Both the position numbers and the translations under genes were made by a program. The notes beneath the pieces were generated by a model. The model did not search any database. It saw nothing but the letters and a program-made list of their open reading frames with translations, and was not told the origin of the DNA. From NCBI GenBank assembly GCA_051745835.1, contig JBNJEL010000028.1, positions 1 through 21,803 of the forward strand: a stretch of 21,803 nt of DNA, in the 5' to 3' direction. The stretch is from JBNJEL01 sp051745835. Lineage in GTDB: Bacteria > Bacillota > Halanaerobiia > Halobacteroidales > Acetohalobiaceae. Below are positions 1 to 7,193 of this stretch, piece after piece; position 1 is the first letter of the stretch; each line of letters begins with the position of its first letter.

Positions 1-447
1 TTTGCCGAATCAGATATGATCCACAAACAGCAGTTAGGTCATTCGATGGCAGATATTATTGCAGGTTTATGTGAAGCTTTAGTCCGCAATTACCTCAATA
101 ATGTAGGACAGGGTAAAGAGATTTTAGAACCGATTATCTTTCAAGGAGGAGTAGCTGCTAATCAAGGAATTAAGGCTGCTTTTGCTCAGGAGTTAGGAGC
201 AGAGATTGTAGTCCCTCAACACCATGATGTCATGGGCGCATTAGGAGCAGGTATCTTAGCTCAAGAGCAGGTTCAAAAGCAGGCACGAACCTCATTTAAA
301 GGCTTTGATGCTTCAGAGTTTGATTATCAAGTCTCTAGCTTCAACTGCGGTTCTTGTCCTAATAATTGTGAAATTATCAATATTCATCAAGATGATAAGT
401 TGGTAGCGCGTTGGGGTTCTAAATGTCCTAAGTGGGAAGCAGTCTAA
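1..447 (+). CDS. Acyl-CoA dehydratase activase (BadF/BadG/BcrA/BcrD ATPase family), C-terminal part
   Basis: The gene enters from the left edge already open; 148 residues are visible before TAA, so the true start is outside the window. The visible part matches the end of the ASKHA-fold ATPase that activates 2-hydroxyacyl-CoA dehydratases by ATP-driven electron transfer. It has the GGVAANQGIKAAF segment, then VVPQHHDVMGALGAG, typical of the family's closing glycine-rich motifs. After the ATPase domain comes a short cysteine tail, CGSCPNNCEI followed by GSKCPKWE, giving four cysteines that could bind a second metal centre. In long fused activases this tail leads into a DUF2229 region; here translation stops right after it. 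The family call is firm; the dehydratase it serves cannot be seen. Confidence 0.85.
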   Translation, partial: FAESDMIHKQQLGHSMADIIAGLCEALVRNYLNNVGQGKEILEPIIFQGGVAANQGIKAAFAQELGAEIVVPQHHDVMGALGAGILAQEQVQKQARTSFKGFDASEFDYQVSSFNCGSCPNNCEIINIHQDDKLVARWGSKCPKWEAV

Positions 448-460
448 TAATTTAGCTAAC

Positions 461-487
461 AGCGGAGTAGAGATTATCTACTCCGCT
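461..487 (+). terminator. Hairpin downstream of the activase gene, probable terminator
   Basis: A perfect 10-bp stem, AGCGGAGTAG pairing with CTACTCCGCT, encloses a 7-nt loop and lies 13 nt after the activase stop. The T-tract that follows is weak (AGATATTTGCTT), so termination may be partial or factor-dependent. Confidence 0.55.
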
Positions 488-538
488 AGATATTTGCTTA
501 CTTATTTCAGCTAGTGGCCAGATTTTCTAATCTAATAC

Positions 539-567
539 TTGTTAGTTCTAATTAAATATGTTTTAAT
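539..567 (+). promoter_or_regulatory. Candidate promoter for the 603-3870 gene run
   Basis: TTGTTA (539-544) lies 17 bp upstream of TTTAAT (562-567), which are 4/6 and 5/6 matches to the sigma-A boxes. The element sits between the upstream hairpin and the transporter gene. AT-rich background makes this only a moderate call. Confidence 0.4.
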
Positions 568-602
568 TATAAGTAGAATAAGTGCGAAGGATGTGGAAGT
601 AG

Positions 603-1550
603 ATGCAACTTAAGAATGAAACATTGGTTATGCTAGCGGGGATAGTAGCAGCTACTATCTTTGGCTTCTCCTTTCTCTTTACTAAGGAAGTCTTGGAGTT
701 TATTACTCCTTTTCATCTGCTAGGACTTAGATTTGGTCTAGCAGCTATCGTTTTAAGCTTACTTAATTTATTGAATGTAATTGAGGTGGAGTATCGTACT
801 AAGAAGTGGCGGATTCTCTTATTAGTTTCTTTATTTCAACCGATCTTATATTCAGGCTGTGAAACGGTAGGGATTAATCTAACCTCTTCTTCGGAAGCAG
901 GGTTAGTGATTGCTTTAGTTCCTATCTTTGCTACTATAGTCGGGGCACTCTTTTTAGATGAACGCCCAACTAAGAAACAGGTGATCTTTACTCTAATTTC
1001 AGTTGTAGGTGTAATTTTAATTATCGTAATGAAGAGTCAACTAGAAGTCCAGGGTGATATAGTAGGTATCTTTGTTCTGTTAGGCGCTGGTCTATCAGCA
1101 GGTTTTTATAATATGTTCTCTAAGCTCTCATCAGCTGATTTTAAACCGATCGAAGTTACTTATGTAATGATGTGGGCGGGAGCAATAGTCTTTAATGGTA
1201 TTGCCCTAGTCCAACACTTACGTCAAGATCGTTTAGCCTACTACTTTCAGCCTCTAAGTCGTTTTGATGTCTTGGCAGCAGTAATCTATCTTGGTATCTT
1301 AGCTTCGATTATTACTTTCTTACTCTTTAATTATATGTTAAGTCGAATTGAAGCAGGACGGACGGCTGTCTTTACAAATTTAACTACTGTTATTTCAGTA
1401 ATTGGCGGGGTAGTAGTAAGAGGCGAACCATTTTATTGGTTTCATATCCTAGGTGGCTGTATGATCTTAGTTGGAGTGTGGGGTACTAATTACTATCAAC
1501 GATCACAACAGCCAACTTCTAGTAAGGTCTATGACTTACCAAGGAGGTAA
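603..1550 (+). CDS. EamA/DMT-family transporter
   Basis: This 315-residue integral membrane protein is the usual size for a ten-helix drug/metabolite transporter with two EamA repeats. The first repeat begins near the N-terminus (AGIVAATIFGFSFLFTKEVL) and ends around LGALFLDERPTKKQ-like sequence near residue 120. The second begins near residue 150 (GIFVLLGAGLSAGFYNMFSK) and ends at the VVVRGEPFYWFHILGG segment. EamA members export or import small metabolites such as amino acids or their derivatives; the substrate cannot be read from sequence. The ATG follows a GAAGG motif about 12 nt upstream; an ATG 12 nt earlier in the same frame is cut off by a stop. The stop overlaps the ribosome binding site of the next gene, indicating co-transcription. 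Confidence 0.9.
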   Translation: MQLKNETLVMLAGIVAATIFGFSFLFTKEVLEFITPFHLLGLRFGLAAIVLSLLNLLNVIEVEYRTKKWRILLLVSLFQPILYSGCETVGINLTSSSEAGLVIALVPIFATIVGALFLDERPTKKQVIFTLISVVGVILIIVMKSQLEVQGDIVGIFVLLGAGLSAGFYNMFSKLSSADFKPIEVTYVMMWAGAIVFNGIALVQHLRQDRLAYYFQPLSRFDVLAAVIYLGILASIITFLLFNYMLSRIEAGRTAVFTNLTTVISVIGGVVVRGEPFYWFHILGGCMILVGVWGTNYYQRSQQPTSSKVYDLPRR

Positions 1551-1554
1551 GAGG

Positions 1555-1896
1555 ATGATTACTGGATACTCATTTGGTAGAGTAGAATTTGATAATCAAG
1601 ATTATACGTCAGATTTATTAATCTATGGTAGTGAAGTTAAGGATAACTGGTGGCGTAAGGATGGTCATAGTCTCTGTTATGATGATCTAGAGTGGTTATT
1701 GGCTCGCGAAGTAGAGAAGATAATTATTGGGACAGGAAAGAGTGGTAGGTTAGAAGTGCCTACTCAGCTTAAAGAGAACTTAAGTCAGCGAGGGATTGAG
1801 TTAATTAGTCAACCTACTGCTAAGGCAGTAGAGACTTTTAATCAAGCAATTGCTAAGCAAGATAAAGTAGGAGCTGGCTTGCACTTAACTTGTTAA
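1555..1896 (+). CDS. Mth938/DUF498 (NDUFAF3-like) domain protein
   Basis: The product is a small soluble protein of 113 residues, about the length of the single Mth938 domain. Typical features are YSFGRVEFDNQDYTSDLLI near the start, the VKDNWWRKDGH segment, EKIIIGTGKSGRLEVP in the middle, and TAKAVETFNQ near the end. The fold is shared with the mitochondrial complex I assembly factor NDUFAF3, but the bacterial and archaeal proteins have no settled function. The ATG at 1555 is chosen because a strong AAGGAGGT site lies just upstream; the frame stays open further upstream, but that extension overlaps the transporter gene and has no ribosome binding site. It sits 4 nt after the transporter stop and 23 nt before yjbQ, so it is an operon member. 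Confidence 0.8.
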   Translation: MITGYSFGRVEFDNQDYTSDLLIYGSEVKDNWWRKDGHSLCYDDLEWLLAREVEKIIIGTGKSGRLEVPTQLKENLSQRGIELISQPTAKAVETFNQAIAKQDKVGAGLHLTC

Positions 1897-1919
1897 TATA
1901 ACCAAGGAGGTAGGTAATT

Positions 1920-2339
1920 ATGAAGAGTAAGCGTGAGTACTTATGGTTTAATACTGATCAGCGTGAGAAGTTAGTTAATATCACTTCTGATGTACAGCAG
2001 GTGGTAGCTGAAAGTGGTGTTAGTGAAGGGCTTTGTTTAGTTAACGCGATGCATATAACAGCTAGTGTCTTTATTAATGATGCCGAGAGTGGCTTACATC
2101 AGGACTTTAAAGAGTGGCTAGATAAATTAGCACCACATCAGCCAACTGAGCAATACCTCCATAATCGCGGTGTAGAAGATAATGCAGCTGCCCACTTAAA
2201 GCGACAGATTATGGGACGTGGAGTTACAGTAGCGATTACCGAAGGAGAGTTGGATTTTGGACCTTGGGAAGCGATCTTTTATGGTGAGTTTGATGGACAG
2301 CGTGATAAACGAGTCTTAGTTAAGGTGATCGGTGAATAA
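1920..2339 (+). CDS. yjbQ: YjbQ family protein (UPF0047; secondary thiamine-phosphate synthase activity)
   Basis: At 139 residues this is the normal size for the YjbQ/COG0432 family, and it carries the family's signature elements in order: NAMHITASVFINDAESGL (about residues 42-59), the HNRGVEDNAAAHLKRQ stretch with conserved histidines (about 81-96), and the closing TEGELDFGPWEAIFYGEFDG. The E. coli homologue can supply weak thiamine-phosphate synthase activity, but the physiological role is unclear, and no other thiamine gene is present nearby. The start is supported by an AAGGAGGT site ending about 10 nt before the ATG. It lies between the Mth938-like gene and the acylphosphatase, all on one strand with gaps of about 25 nt. 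Confidence 0.9.
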   Translation: MKSKREYLWFNTDQREKLVNITSDVQQVVAESGVSEGLCLVNAMHITASVFINDAESGLHQDFKEWLDKLAPHQPTEQYLHNRGVEDNAAAHLKRQIMGRGVTVAITEGELDFGPWEAIFYGEFDGQRDKRVLVKVIGE

Positions 2340-2364
2340 TCTTAAAATTTAGGGGAGTGATAGA

Positions 2365-2655
2365 ATGACTCAATCTCAACAATTAATAAGAGTTCATCTT
2401 TACCTGTCAGGGCGAGTTCAGGGAGTAGGTTTTCGAAACTTTACTTGTCACCAAGCTACTAAGTTAGGGTTGACAGGTTGGGTGCAGAATTTAGATGATG
2501 GTCGAGTTGAAGCGGTTATAACTGGTTTACGTGAAGATGTAGATCAGATATTAGAACAGTTAAAGTCGGGACCTGCCTTAGCTTGAGTAGATGATATACA
2601 GTTGAAAGAAGAGGAGTATAATAATCAGTTTGAAGAATTTAAAGTAATTACCTAA
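2365..2655 (+). pseudogene. acyP: Acylphosphatase interrupted by an in-frame TGA
   Basis: The first 73 codons encode a clear acylphosphatase: GRVQGVGFRNF near residues 17-27, with the catalytic Arg24, and WVQNLDDGRVE with the catalytic Asn42. Codon 74 is TGA (2584-2586). Reading straight through in the same frame gives 22 more codons (VDDIQLKEEE ... EFKVIT) to TAA at 2653-2655. That restores a 96-position product, the usual family length, with the last beta strand in place. The interrupted position follows GPALA, where homologues commonly carry Arg, so a single CGA-to-TGA change explains it. The enzyme normally hydrolyses acyl phosphates. A true nonsense mutation, a sequencing error or readthrough remain possible; selenocysteine is unlikely. 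Confidence 0.8.
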
Positions 2656-2667
2656 GGTGGGGAGAGT

Positions 2668-3870
2668 ATGAAACGAGAGCAGAAGTTAATATTAAGCAAG
2701 GTTATGTCTGCCCATGCATTAATTCATGGGTATATGTTATTAATTCCGCTAATTATACCAATCTGGATGGAAGAATTAAAAGTAGCCGAAGCAACTATTG
2801 GCTTAGTAGTAACAGCTGGTTATTCTGTCTTTGGTATAGCTAATCTGCCATCGGGCTATTTAGTGGATAAGATTGGCGCTTATCGTATTTTGCAGTTCTG
2901 TTTAGGTGGCTGTGCTGTTGCACTATGGATTGGTAGTTCGGTGCAGGGGATAGTAGGATTAAGTGTTGCTTTAATCTTATTAGGAGCTGCAGCTGGTCTA
3001 TATCATCCGGCTGGTTTAACACTTTTATCTAAAAAGATACCAGAACGTGGTACAGCTTTAGGATTACATGGAGTCGGTGGGAATATAGGTGTTTCGTTAC
3101 TGCCGTTATTAGCAGGTGTATTATTACTCTTTATTGATTGGCGAATGTTATTTATTATTTACTCTTTACCAGCAGCTTTAATTGCAGTAGCGATGAAGTT
3201 GGGAGTAATAGAGGAAAGTGATAATAGTAAGTCTAGTGATTCATCAACTGCTACTCGCGAAGTTGTAGATTATTCTAAGCTTTTACATCATGTCTTTATC
3301 TTTATCTTGTTATCTTTCTTATTTGGTGGACTTTACTATCGCGGTAGTTTAACTTTTCTACCTAAATATTTGGAGACATTTGCACTACCTGATTTAATTA
3401 TCTTTGGTGAAGCACTGCCTCCCGCGCGCTATCTCTATTCAGCTGTCTTAATTGCAGGACTTATTGGTCAGGTGGCAGGAGGAATAATTAGCGATAAGTT
3501 TTCATCAGAGAAAGTATTGGTGGTAGTTTACTCTTTAACCACCGTTATTTTATTAGGCATTACTTTAAGTAGTGGAGTTGTACAGATAGGATTGTTGATT
3601 ATCTTTGGTGCGCTGCTTTTTGGGCGTCAGCCGCTGCAAAATGATTTGGTAGCCGAACATACAGCTATTAAAGAGCGGGGCTTAAGTTATGGTTTAACTT
3701 TCTTAAGTTCGTTTGGTTGTGGTGCTTTGGGAGCAGCCTTAGCAGGATTTATAATTCAAAATTTCAGCTATCAATTCTTCTTTATCTTACTTAGTGGTTT
3801 TGCACTATTAGCCACAGGTATTACGGCTAAGTTAGTACAGTTAATTCATCAACAAGCTGTAGACAGATAG
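2668..3870 (+). CDS. Major facilitator superfamily transporter (Fsr-like)
   Basis: The 400-residue hydrophobic protein fits a 12-helix MFS carrier with two six-helix halves, split by a charged, Ser-rich loop around residues 185-205. The loop between helices 2 and 3 carries a GYLVDKIGAYR motif, the MFS motif A, and the second half repeats it as GGIISDKFSSEK. The GLYHPAGLTLLSKKIPERG segment and the preceding helix resemble the fosmidomycin-resistance-type branch of the family. Substrate and direction cannot be assigned. The ATG follows a GGTGGGGAG site and lies 12 nt after the end of the acylphosphatase reading frame. It is the last gene of the run and is followed directly by a strong terminator. 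Confidence 0.88.
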   Translation: MKREQKLILSKVMSAHALIHGYMLLIPLIIPIWMEELKVAEATIGLVVTAGYSVFGIANLPSGYLVDKIGAYRILQFCLGGCAVALWIGSSVQGIVGLSVALILLGAAAGLYHPAGLTLLSKKIPERGTALGLHGVGGNIGVSLLPLLAGVLLLFIDWRMLFIIYSLPAALIAVAMKLGVIEESDNSKSSDSSTATREVVDYSKLLHHVFIFILLSFLFGGLYYRGSLTFLPKYLETFALPDLIIFGEALPPARYLYSAVLIAGLIGQVAGGIISDKFSSEKVLVVVYSLTTVILLGITLSSGVVQIGLLIIFGALLFGRQPLQNDLVAEHTAIKERGLSYGLTFLSSFGCGALGAALAGFIIQNFSYQFFFILLSGFALLATGITAKLVQLIHQQAVDR

Positions 3871-3874
3871 AGCT

Positions 3875-3898
3875 AAAGCCCCTGATTGGGGCTTTTTT
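3875..3898 (+). terminator. Rho-independent terminator after the MFS gene
   Basis: An 8-bp stem (AAAGCCCC / GGGGCTTT) with a 5-nt loop is followed by a run of six T. It begins 5 nt after the transporter stop and its T-tract touches the stop codon of the convergent minus-strand ppx gene, so the two units end back to back. Confidence 0.9.
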
Positions 3899-5435
3899 AG
3901 TAGAGCTGTAACTCTTTATTATATAACTTCTCAAAGCCTGGTATACACTCTAAAGCATTATTAATTTCTAATTCCGCATCTTGGCGAGTGACTGTCTTCA
4001 TTTTCACACTATCTTCTCCAACTGTACATTGAATTGCTTCTACTACGCCATTCTTGCTAAGGTCTAGACTTTCAGCAATCTCTAATAGGATACCTGTTTT
4101 GCGGATAACCTCTTTATCAGCTCCATTCTTATTAATTATCTGCTGGAAGCTGGAACGATTTAAATTATATTTATGTAACTGATACTTAGTATGTCGGTGG
4201 GAAGCTGCTATATAAGCACTAATTAGTAATTCACGGTGGGTGAGCCCATTGATTCCATAATTGAGAATAATATAAAATGAGTGTTCGTGGTGGTCATAAT
4301 AATCGAGTTGATTACCGATATCATGTAACATAGCAGCAGTTAAGATGATCTTATCAATATCACCAGCAAACTGGTCAGGCTCTAAGTTATAGAGTGGTTT
4401 AAGTTGGTCATATAAGGACTTAGTTAATTTATAGATATGATAGGCGTGGTCACGGTTGAGCTGAAAATTATTGATGATATTCTTAAGCGAGAAATCTAAA
4501 ACATCTTTAACAGGAGTTTCATCTTCGCGTAAGTGATGATAGATTAAGCCTTCTCTAATTCCTTTGCGGCTTAAGATTAGCTCTTCAATTTCACAGAAGT
4601 CGACAAGTGCTGCTACTGCTGCGGCGGCACCAATAAAGATATCGGCTCTCTTTGTAGAGAGACCATCAAGCTCTTGGCGTTCGGCTAAATCTTTCTCTTT
4701 AACTAAATTATAGACTTCTTGAATAGCTTCATTAGACATCTGATAATTATGTAGGATATTGAGCGGATAATCCTTTTGGCGTTGGTCGATGCGGGCGATA
4801 TTTTTTAGTGTACCTCCCACGCCCAATAACTTATTATGCTCCATTTCGGATAACCACGGTACCTTAAGGTAGGCTTGGTATAAGAAGGTCTGTAACTTCC
4901 CCTCTTGTTCTTGATCAATACTATCATAAAGGTCGAACTTTTCTGTAATATCCAATGCTCCAAATGGTAGGCTAGTAGCTTCTTGAATCTGTCTATTCTT
5001 CATCCAGACAAGCTCTATACTACCACCGCCAATATCCATAATCAATCCATCATCTTGATCAATACTATTAGCCACTCCCCAGTAATCATAGTAGCCTTCA
5101 TCTACTCCAGAGAGCACTCTAATATCGAGTCCAATCTCTTCTTTAACTCGCTTGATGAAGTATGCTCTATTCTCAGCTTCGCGGACAGCTGCTGTAGCTA
5201 CAGTAATAATCTCTTCGGTATTAGTTGAGTCACAGAGATCTTTAAACATTCTTAAGGTTTGGATTGCTTTTTCGATGCGGTCAGGCTTTAATTTATTACT
5301 ATGATTCATACCCTCACCTAGTCTAACACTCTCTTTTAGCTCATCAATTACGGTAAAAGAGTGTTCCTTTTTTACTTTAGCTAGAATCATCTTCATTGAA
5401 TTTGAACCAATATCAATAATTGCTAGATTATGCAC
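3897..5435 (-). CDS. ppx: Ppx/GppA family exopolyphosphatase with C-terminal HD domain
   Basis: This 512-residue protein should release phosphate from polyphosphate or act on pppGpp. The N-terminal ASKHA domain has IIDIGSNSMK (Asp8, Asn12), the acidic VDEGYYDYWG segment holding the likely catalytic Glu113, the intact phosphate loop MDIGGGSIE (Asp134, Gly136-138), and GVGGTLKNIAR near 205-215. A C-terminal HD-type domain begins near residue 315, with His371-Asp372 in AAMLHDIGNQLDYYDHHEHS. The domain order matches long Ppx proteins such as E. coli PPX. The start is GTG, supported by AAGGAG 10 nt upstream; the nearer ATG is in another frame and stops quickly. It diverges from an operon encoding a second Ppx-like protein and polyphosphate kinase, which favours exopolyphosphatase over GppA activity. 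Confidence 0.88.
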   Translation of the reverse strand: MHNLAIIDIGSNSMKMILAKVKKEHSFTVIDELKESVRLGEGMNHSNKLKPDRIEKAIQTLRMFKDLCDSTNTEEIITVATAAVREAENRAYFIKRVKEEIGLDIRVLSGVDEGYYDYWGVANSIDQDDGLIMDIGGGSIELVWMKNRQIQEATSLPFGALDITEKFDLYDSIDQEQEGKLQTFLYQAYLKVPWLSEMEHNKLLGVGGTLKNIARIDQRQKDYPLNILHNYQMSNEAIQEVYNLVKEKDLAERQELDGLSTKRADIFIGAAAAVAALVDFCEIEELILSRKGIREGLIYHHLREDETPVKDVLDFSLKNIINNFQLNRDHAYHIYKLTKSLYDQLKPLYNLEPDQFAGDIDKIILTAAMLHDIGNQLDYYDHHEHSFYIILNYGINGLTHRELLISAYIAASHRHTKYQLHKYNLNRSSFQQIINKNGADKEVIRKTGILLEIAESLDLSKNGVVEAIQCTVGEDSVKMKTVTRQDAELEINNALECIPGFEKLYNKELQLY

Positions 5436-5487
5436 TAAGTTTCAGCTCCTTCATCTTCCCTCAATTTAGTTTGCTGCTAAAATCTAG

Positions 5488-5516
5488 TTCATATTTTAGT
5501 ATATAAAATTAGTCAA
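5488..5516 (-). promoter_or_regulatory. Promoter for the minus-strand ppx gene
   Basis: Read on the minus strand, TTGACT (5511-5516) is followed after 17 bp by TATGAA (5488-5493). This is a near-consensus -35 box with ideal spacing and a moderate -10 box, giving a leader of about 45 nt before the GTG start. Confidence 0.6.
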
Positions 5517-5545
5517 TGCAAGAAATTTTACTGTTAAATGATTTA

Positions 5546-5583
5546 TTTAACAAAAAGTTAACAAATTTAACTTTCTGTTAACT
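5546..5583. promoter_or_regulatory. PhoP-box-like tandem repeat block between the divergent ppx genes
   Basis: Four TTAAC(A/T) hexamers start at 5547, 5558, 5567 and 5578. They form two copies of a 17-bp unit, TTTAAC-N5-GTTAAC, at 5546-5562 and 5566-5582, repeated with a 20-bp period. The B. subtilis PhoP box consists of TTAACA-like repeats about 11 bp apart, which this resembles. The block ends where the -35 box of the downstream promoter should be, as at activator-dependent promoters. The genes it faces handle polyphosphate. GTTAAC is self-complementary, so orientation is ambiguous. Assignment to PhoP is inference. Confidence 0.5.
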
Positions 5584-5611
5584 GAATTGGTAGCTGATGC
5601 TATGTTATAAT
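5582..5611 (+). promoter_or_regulatory. Promoter for the ppx-like/ppk1 operon
   Basis: A perfect -10 box, TATAAT (5606-5611), has no good -35 box; the best are CTGAAT or TGAATT at 5582-5588 with 17-18 bp spacing. This suits activation by a protein bound to the repeat block immediately upstream. Confidence 0.6.
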
Positions 5612-5652
5612 GGGAGTAGATTAAAGCTTAGGAGGGGAGAGAATAGGTAGCT

Positions 5653-7191
5653 ATGGATAGCAAAGCAGCAGTTATTTATATAGGCTCTAGTGCCATCTAC
5701 ATGAATATTGCCGAACGAAGCGGAGACTCTGCAGTTAAATTATTAGAAGAAGTGGAATATCCGTTGAATTTAGGTCAGGATACGTTTACTAAAAGTAAGA
5801 TTGGTTTTGAGAAAGTAAAAGAGACTTGTCAAACACTCTTGCGATTTAAGCAGTTAATTAAGGATTATCAGGTGCACAGAATTAGAGTAATTGCGACCAC
5901 TGCAATTAGGGAGGCTAAGAATCGAGATTATATCTTAGATCAGATTAAGATTAAGACTAATCTCCAGGTGGAAGTATTAGATGATAGTGAGGAGAAGCGC
6001 TTTATCTACCGGGGAATCTTAAGAAATTTAGATCAACAGCATCAATTTAGAGAGAATAAAGGGATTATCTCTTATATTGGAACCGGTAGGTTGGGAGTAG
6101 CCTTATACTCGCAAGGGAATATTAAGTCCAATCAAAATATTAGGATCGGCTCTTTAAAGTTAAGTGAGATCTTAGGTGAGATTCAAGAAGAGACTAATAA
6201 GTTCTATATTGTAGTAGAGGAGTATCTTTCTAGCTTTACATATATGTTAAGTAGATTTATGCCCACGGAGAAGGCGGAGTACTTTATTGCTACTGGTAAA
6301 GAGATAGAGTTAATTGCTAACTTATGTCAGACTGATCATCAGGGCAACTTTAATTTAATTTCTAAGGAGAAGTTCTTTGAGCTCTATGATAAGATTAAGG
6401 ATAAGACACCTAACCAAGTGAGTAAAATGTACAACCTTCCATTAGATAAAGCGGAGATTCTCTTACCTTCCATGGCTCTATATAAGACTATCTTTAACTT
6501 TACTATCGCCGAAAATATTATAGCTCCCTTTGTCTCCATCTTAGATGTAGTACTCTTTGAGATGCTCTATCCCAAAGAAGTAGCTGAGGATGAAGAAGAT
6601 TTCTATCAGAATATTATCTATTCAGCACGTAGTATCGGTCAGAAGTATAACTATGATGCTAAGCATGCTCAGCAGGTGGAAAGATTTGCTTTAGAGATCT
6701 TTGACCAGATTAAAGAAATTCACGGTTTAAGTAAGAAAGAGCGCAATCTATTACAGGTATCTGCTATCTTACATGATGTAGGTAAATTTATTAGTCTTAA
6801 ACGCCATTACTATAATTCATATAACTTAATTCGTTCTTCAAATATCTTAGGCTTTGCTAATCGTGAGATAGAGATCATTGCTAATATTGCCCGTTATCAC
6901 AGTCGCAAGCTTCCTCAAGATGAAGATCATGCTTATCAAAGATTAAGTAGCCAGGATCAAGTCTTAATGTCTAAATTACTTTCTATGTTACGATTAGCTG
7001 ACGCTTTAGACCGTGGACATCAAAGTAAGTTTAATAATCTAGCGGTTAAGTTAACTACTGATAAATTAACGATTACGATTATCACTAATGAAGTTACTGC
7101 TTTAGAGGAGTGGACTTTTAAGCAGAAATCTAAATTATTTGAAGAGGTCTTTGGACTCAAAACAGAATTTAAGAAGAAGGAGCGGTGGTAA
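5653..7191 (+). CDS. Ppx/GppA-like protein with degenerate ASKHA site and intact HD domain
   Basis: This 512-residue protein has the same length and layout as the divergent minus-strand Ppx but lacks key residues of the ATPase-like fold. The first phosphate loop reads VIYIGSSAIYM, with Tyr9 in place of Asp8 and Ser for the conserved Asn. The second reads SYIGTGRLG, with Tyr141 for Asp134 and GTGR for GGGS. The third, GVGGT in the paralogue, is IATGK. The acidic pair SEEKRFIYRG (Glu113-Glu114) is kept. The C-terminal HD domain looks complete: His338, His374-Asp375 in SAILHDVGK, His385, and RLADALDRG near the end. Exopolyphosphatase activity is doubtful; HD hydrolase or regulatory function is plausible. 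The ATG lies 17 nt after GGAGGGG, unusually far, but upstream codons are closed by a stop. ppk1 follows 2 nt later. Confidence 0.8.
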   Translation: MDSKAAVIYIGSSAIYMNIAERSGDSAVKLLEEVEYPLNLGQDTFTKSKIGFEKVKETCQTLLRFKQLIKDYQVHRIRVIATTAIREAKNRDYILDQIKIKTNLQVEVLDDSEEKRFIYRGILRNLDQQHQFRENKGIISYIGTGRLGVALYSQGNIKSNQNIRIGSLKLSEILGEIQEETNKFYIVVEEYLSSFTYMLSRFMPTEKAEYFIATGKEIELIANLCQTDHQGNFNLISKEKFFELYDKIKDKTPNQVSKMYNLPLDKAEILLPSMALYKTIFNFTIAENIIAPFVSILDVVLFEMLYPKEVAEDEEDFYQNIIYSARSIGQKYNYDAKHAQQVERFALEIFDQIKEIHGLSKKERNLLQVSAILHDVGKFISLKRHYYNSYNLIRSSNILGFANREIEIIANIARYHSRKLPQDEDHAYQRLSSQDQVLMSKLLSMLRLADALDRGHQSKFNNLAVKLTTDKLTITIITNEVTALEEWTFKQKSKLFEEVFGLKTEFKKKERW

Positions 7192-7193
7192 GC

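Noticed and set aside
2584..2586. Selenocysteine insertion at the acylphosphatase TGA
   Set aside because: The position normally holds Arg, not Cys, and no GC-containing SECIS-like hairpin directly follows the codon.
4983..5228. Plus-strand open frame inside ppx
   Set aside because: It is an antisense shadow of a well-supported conserved gene and lacks a ribosome binding site.
7185..7193. GTG at 7185 as the ppk1 start
   Set aside because: AAGGAG ends only 2 nt before it and it overlaps the upstream stop; ATG 7194 has workable spacing.
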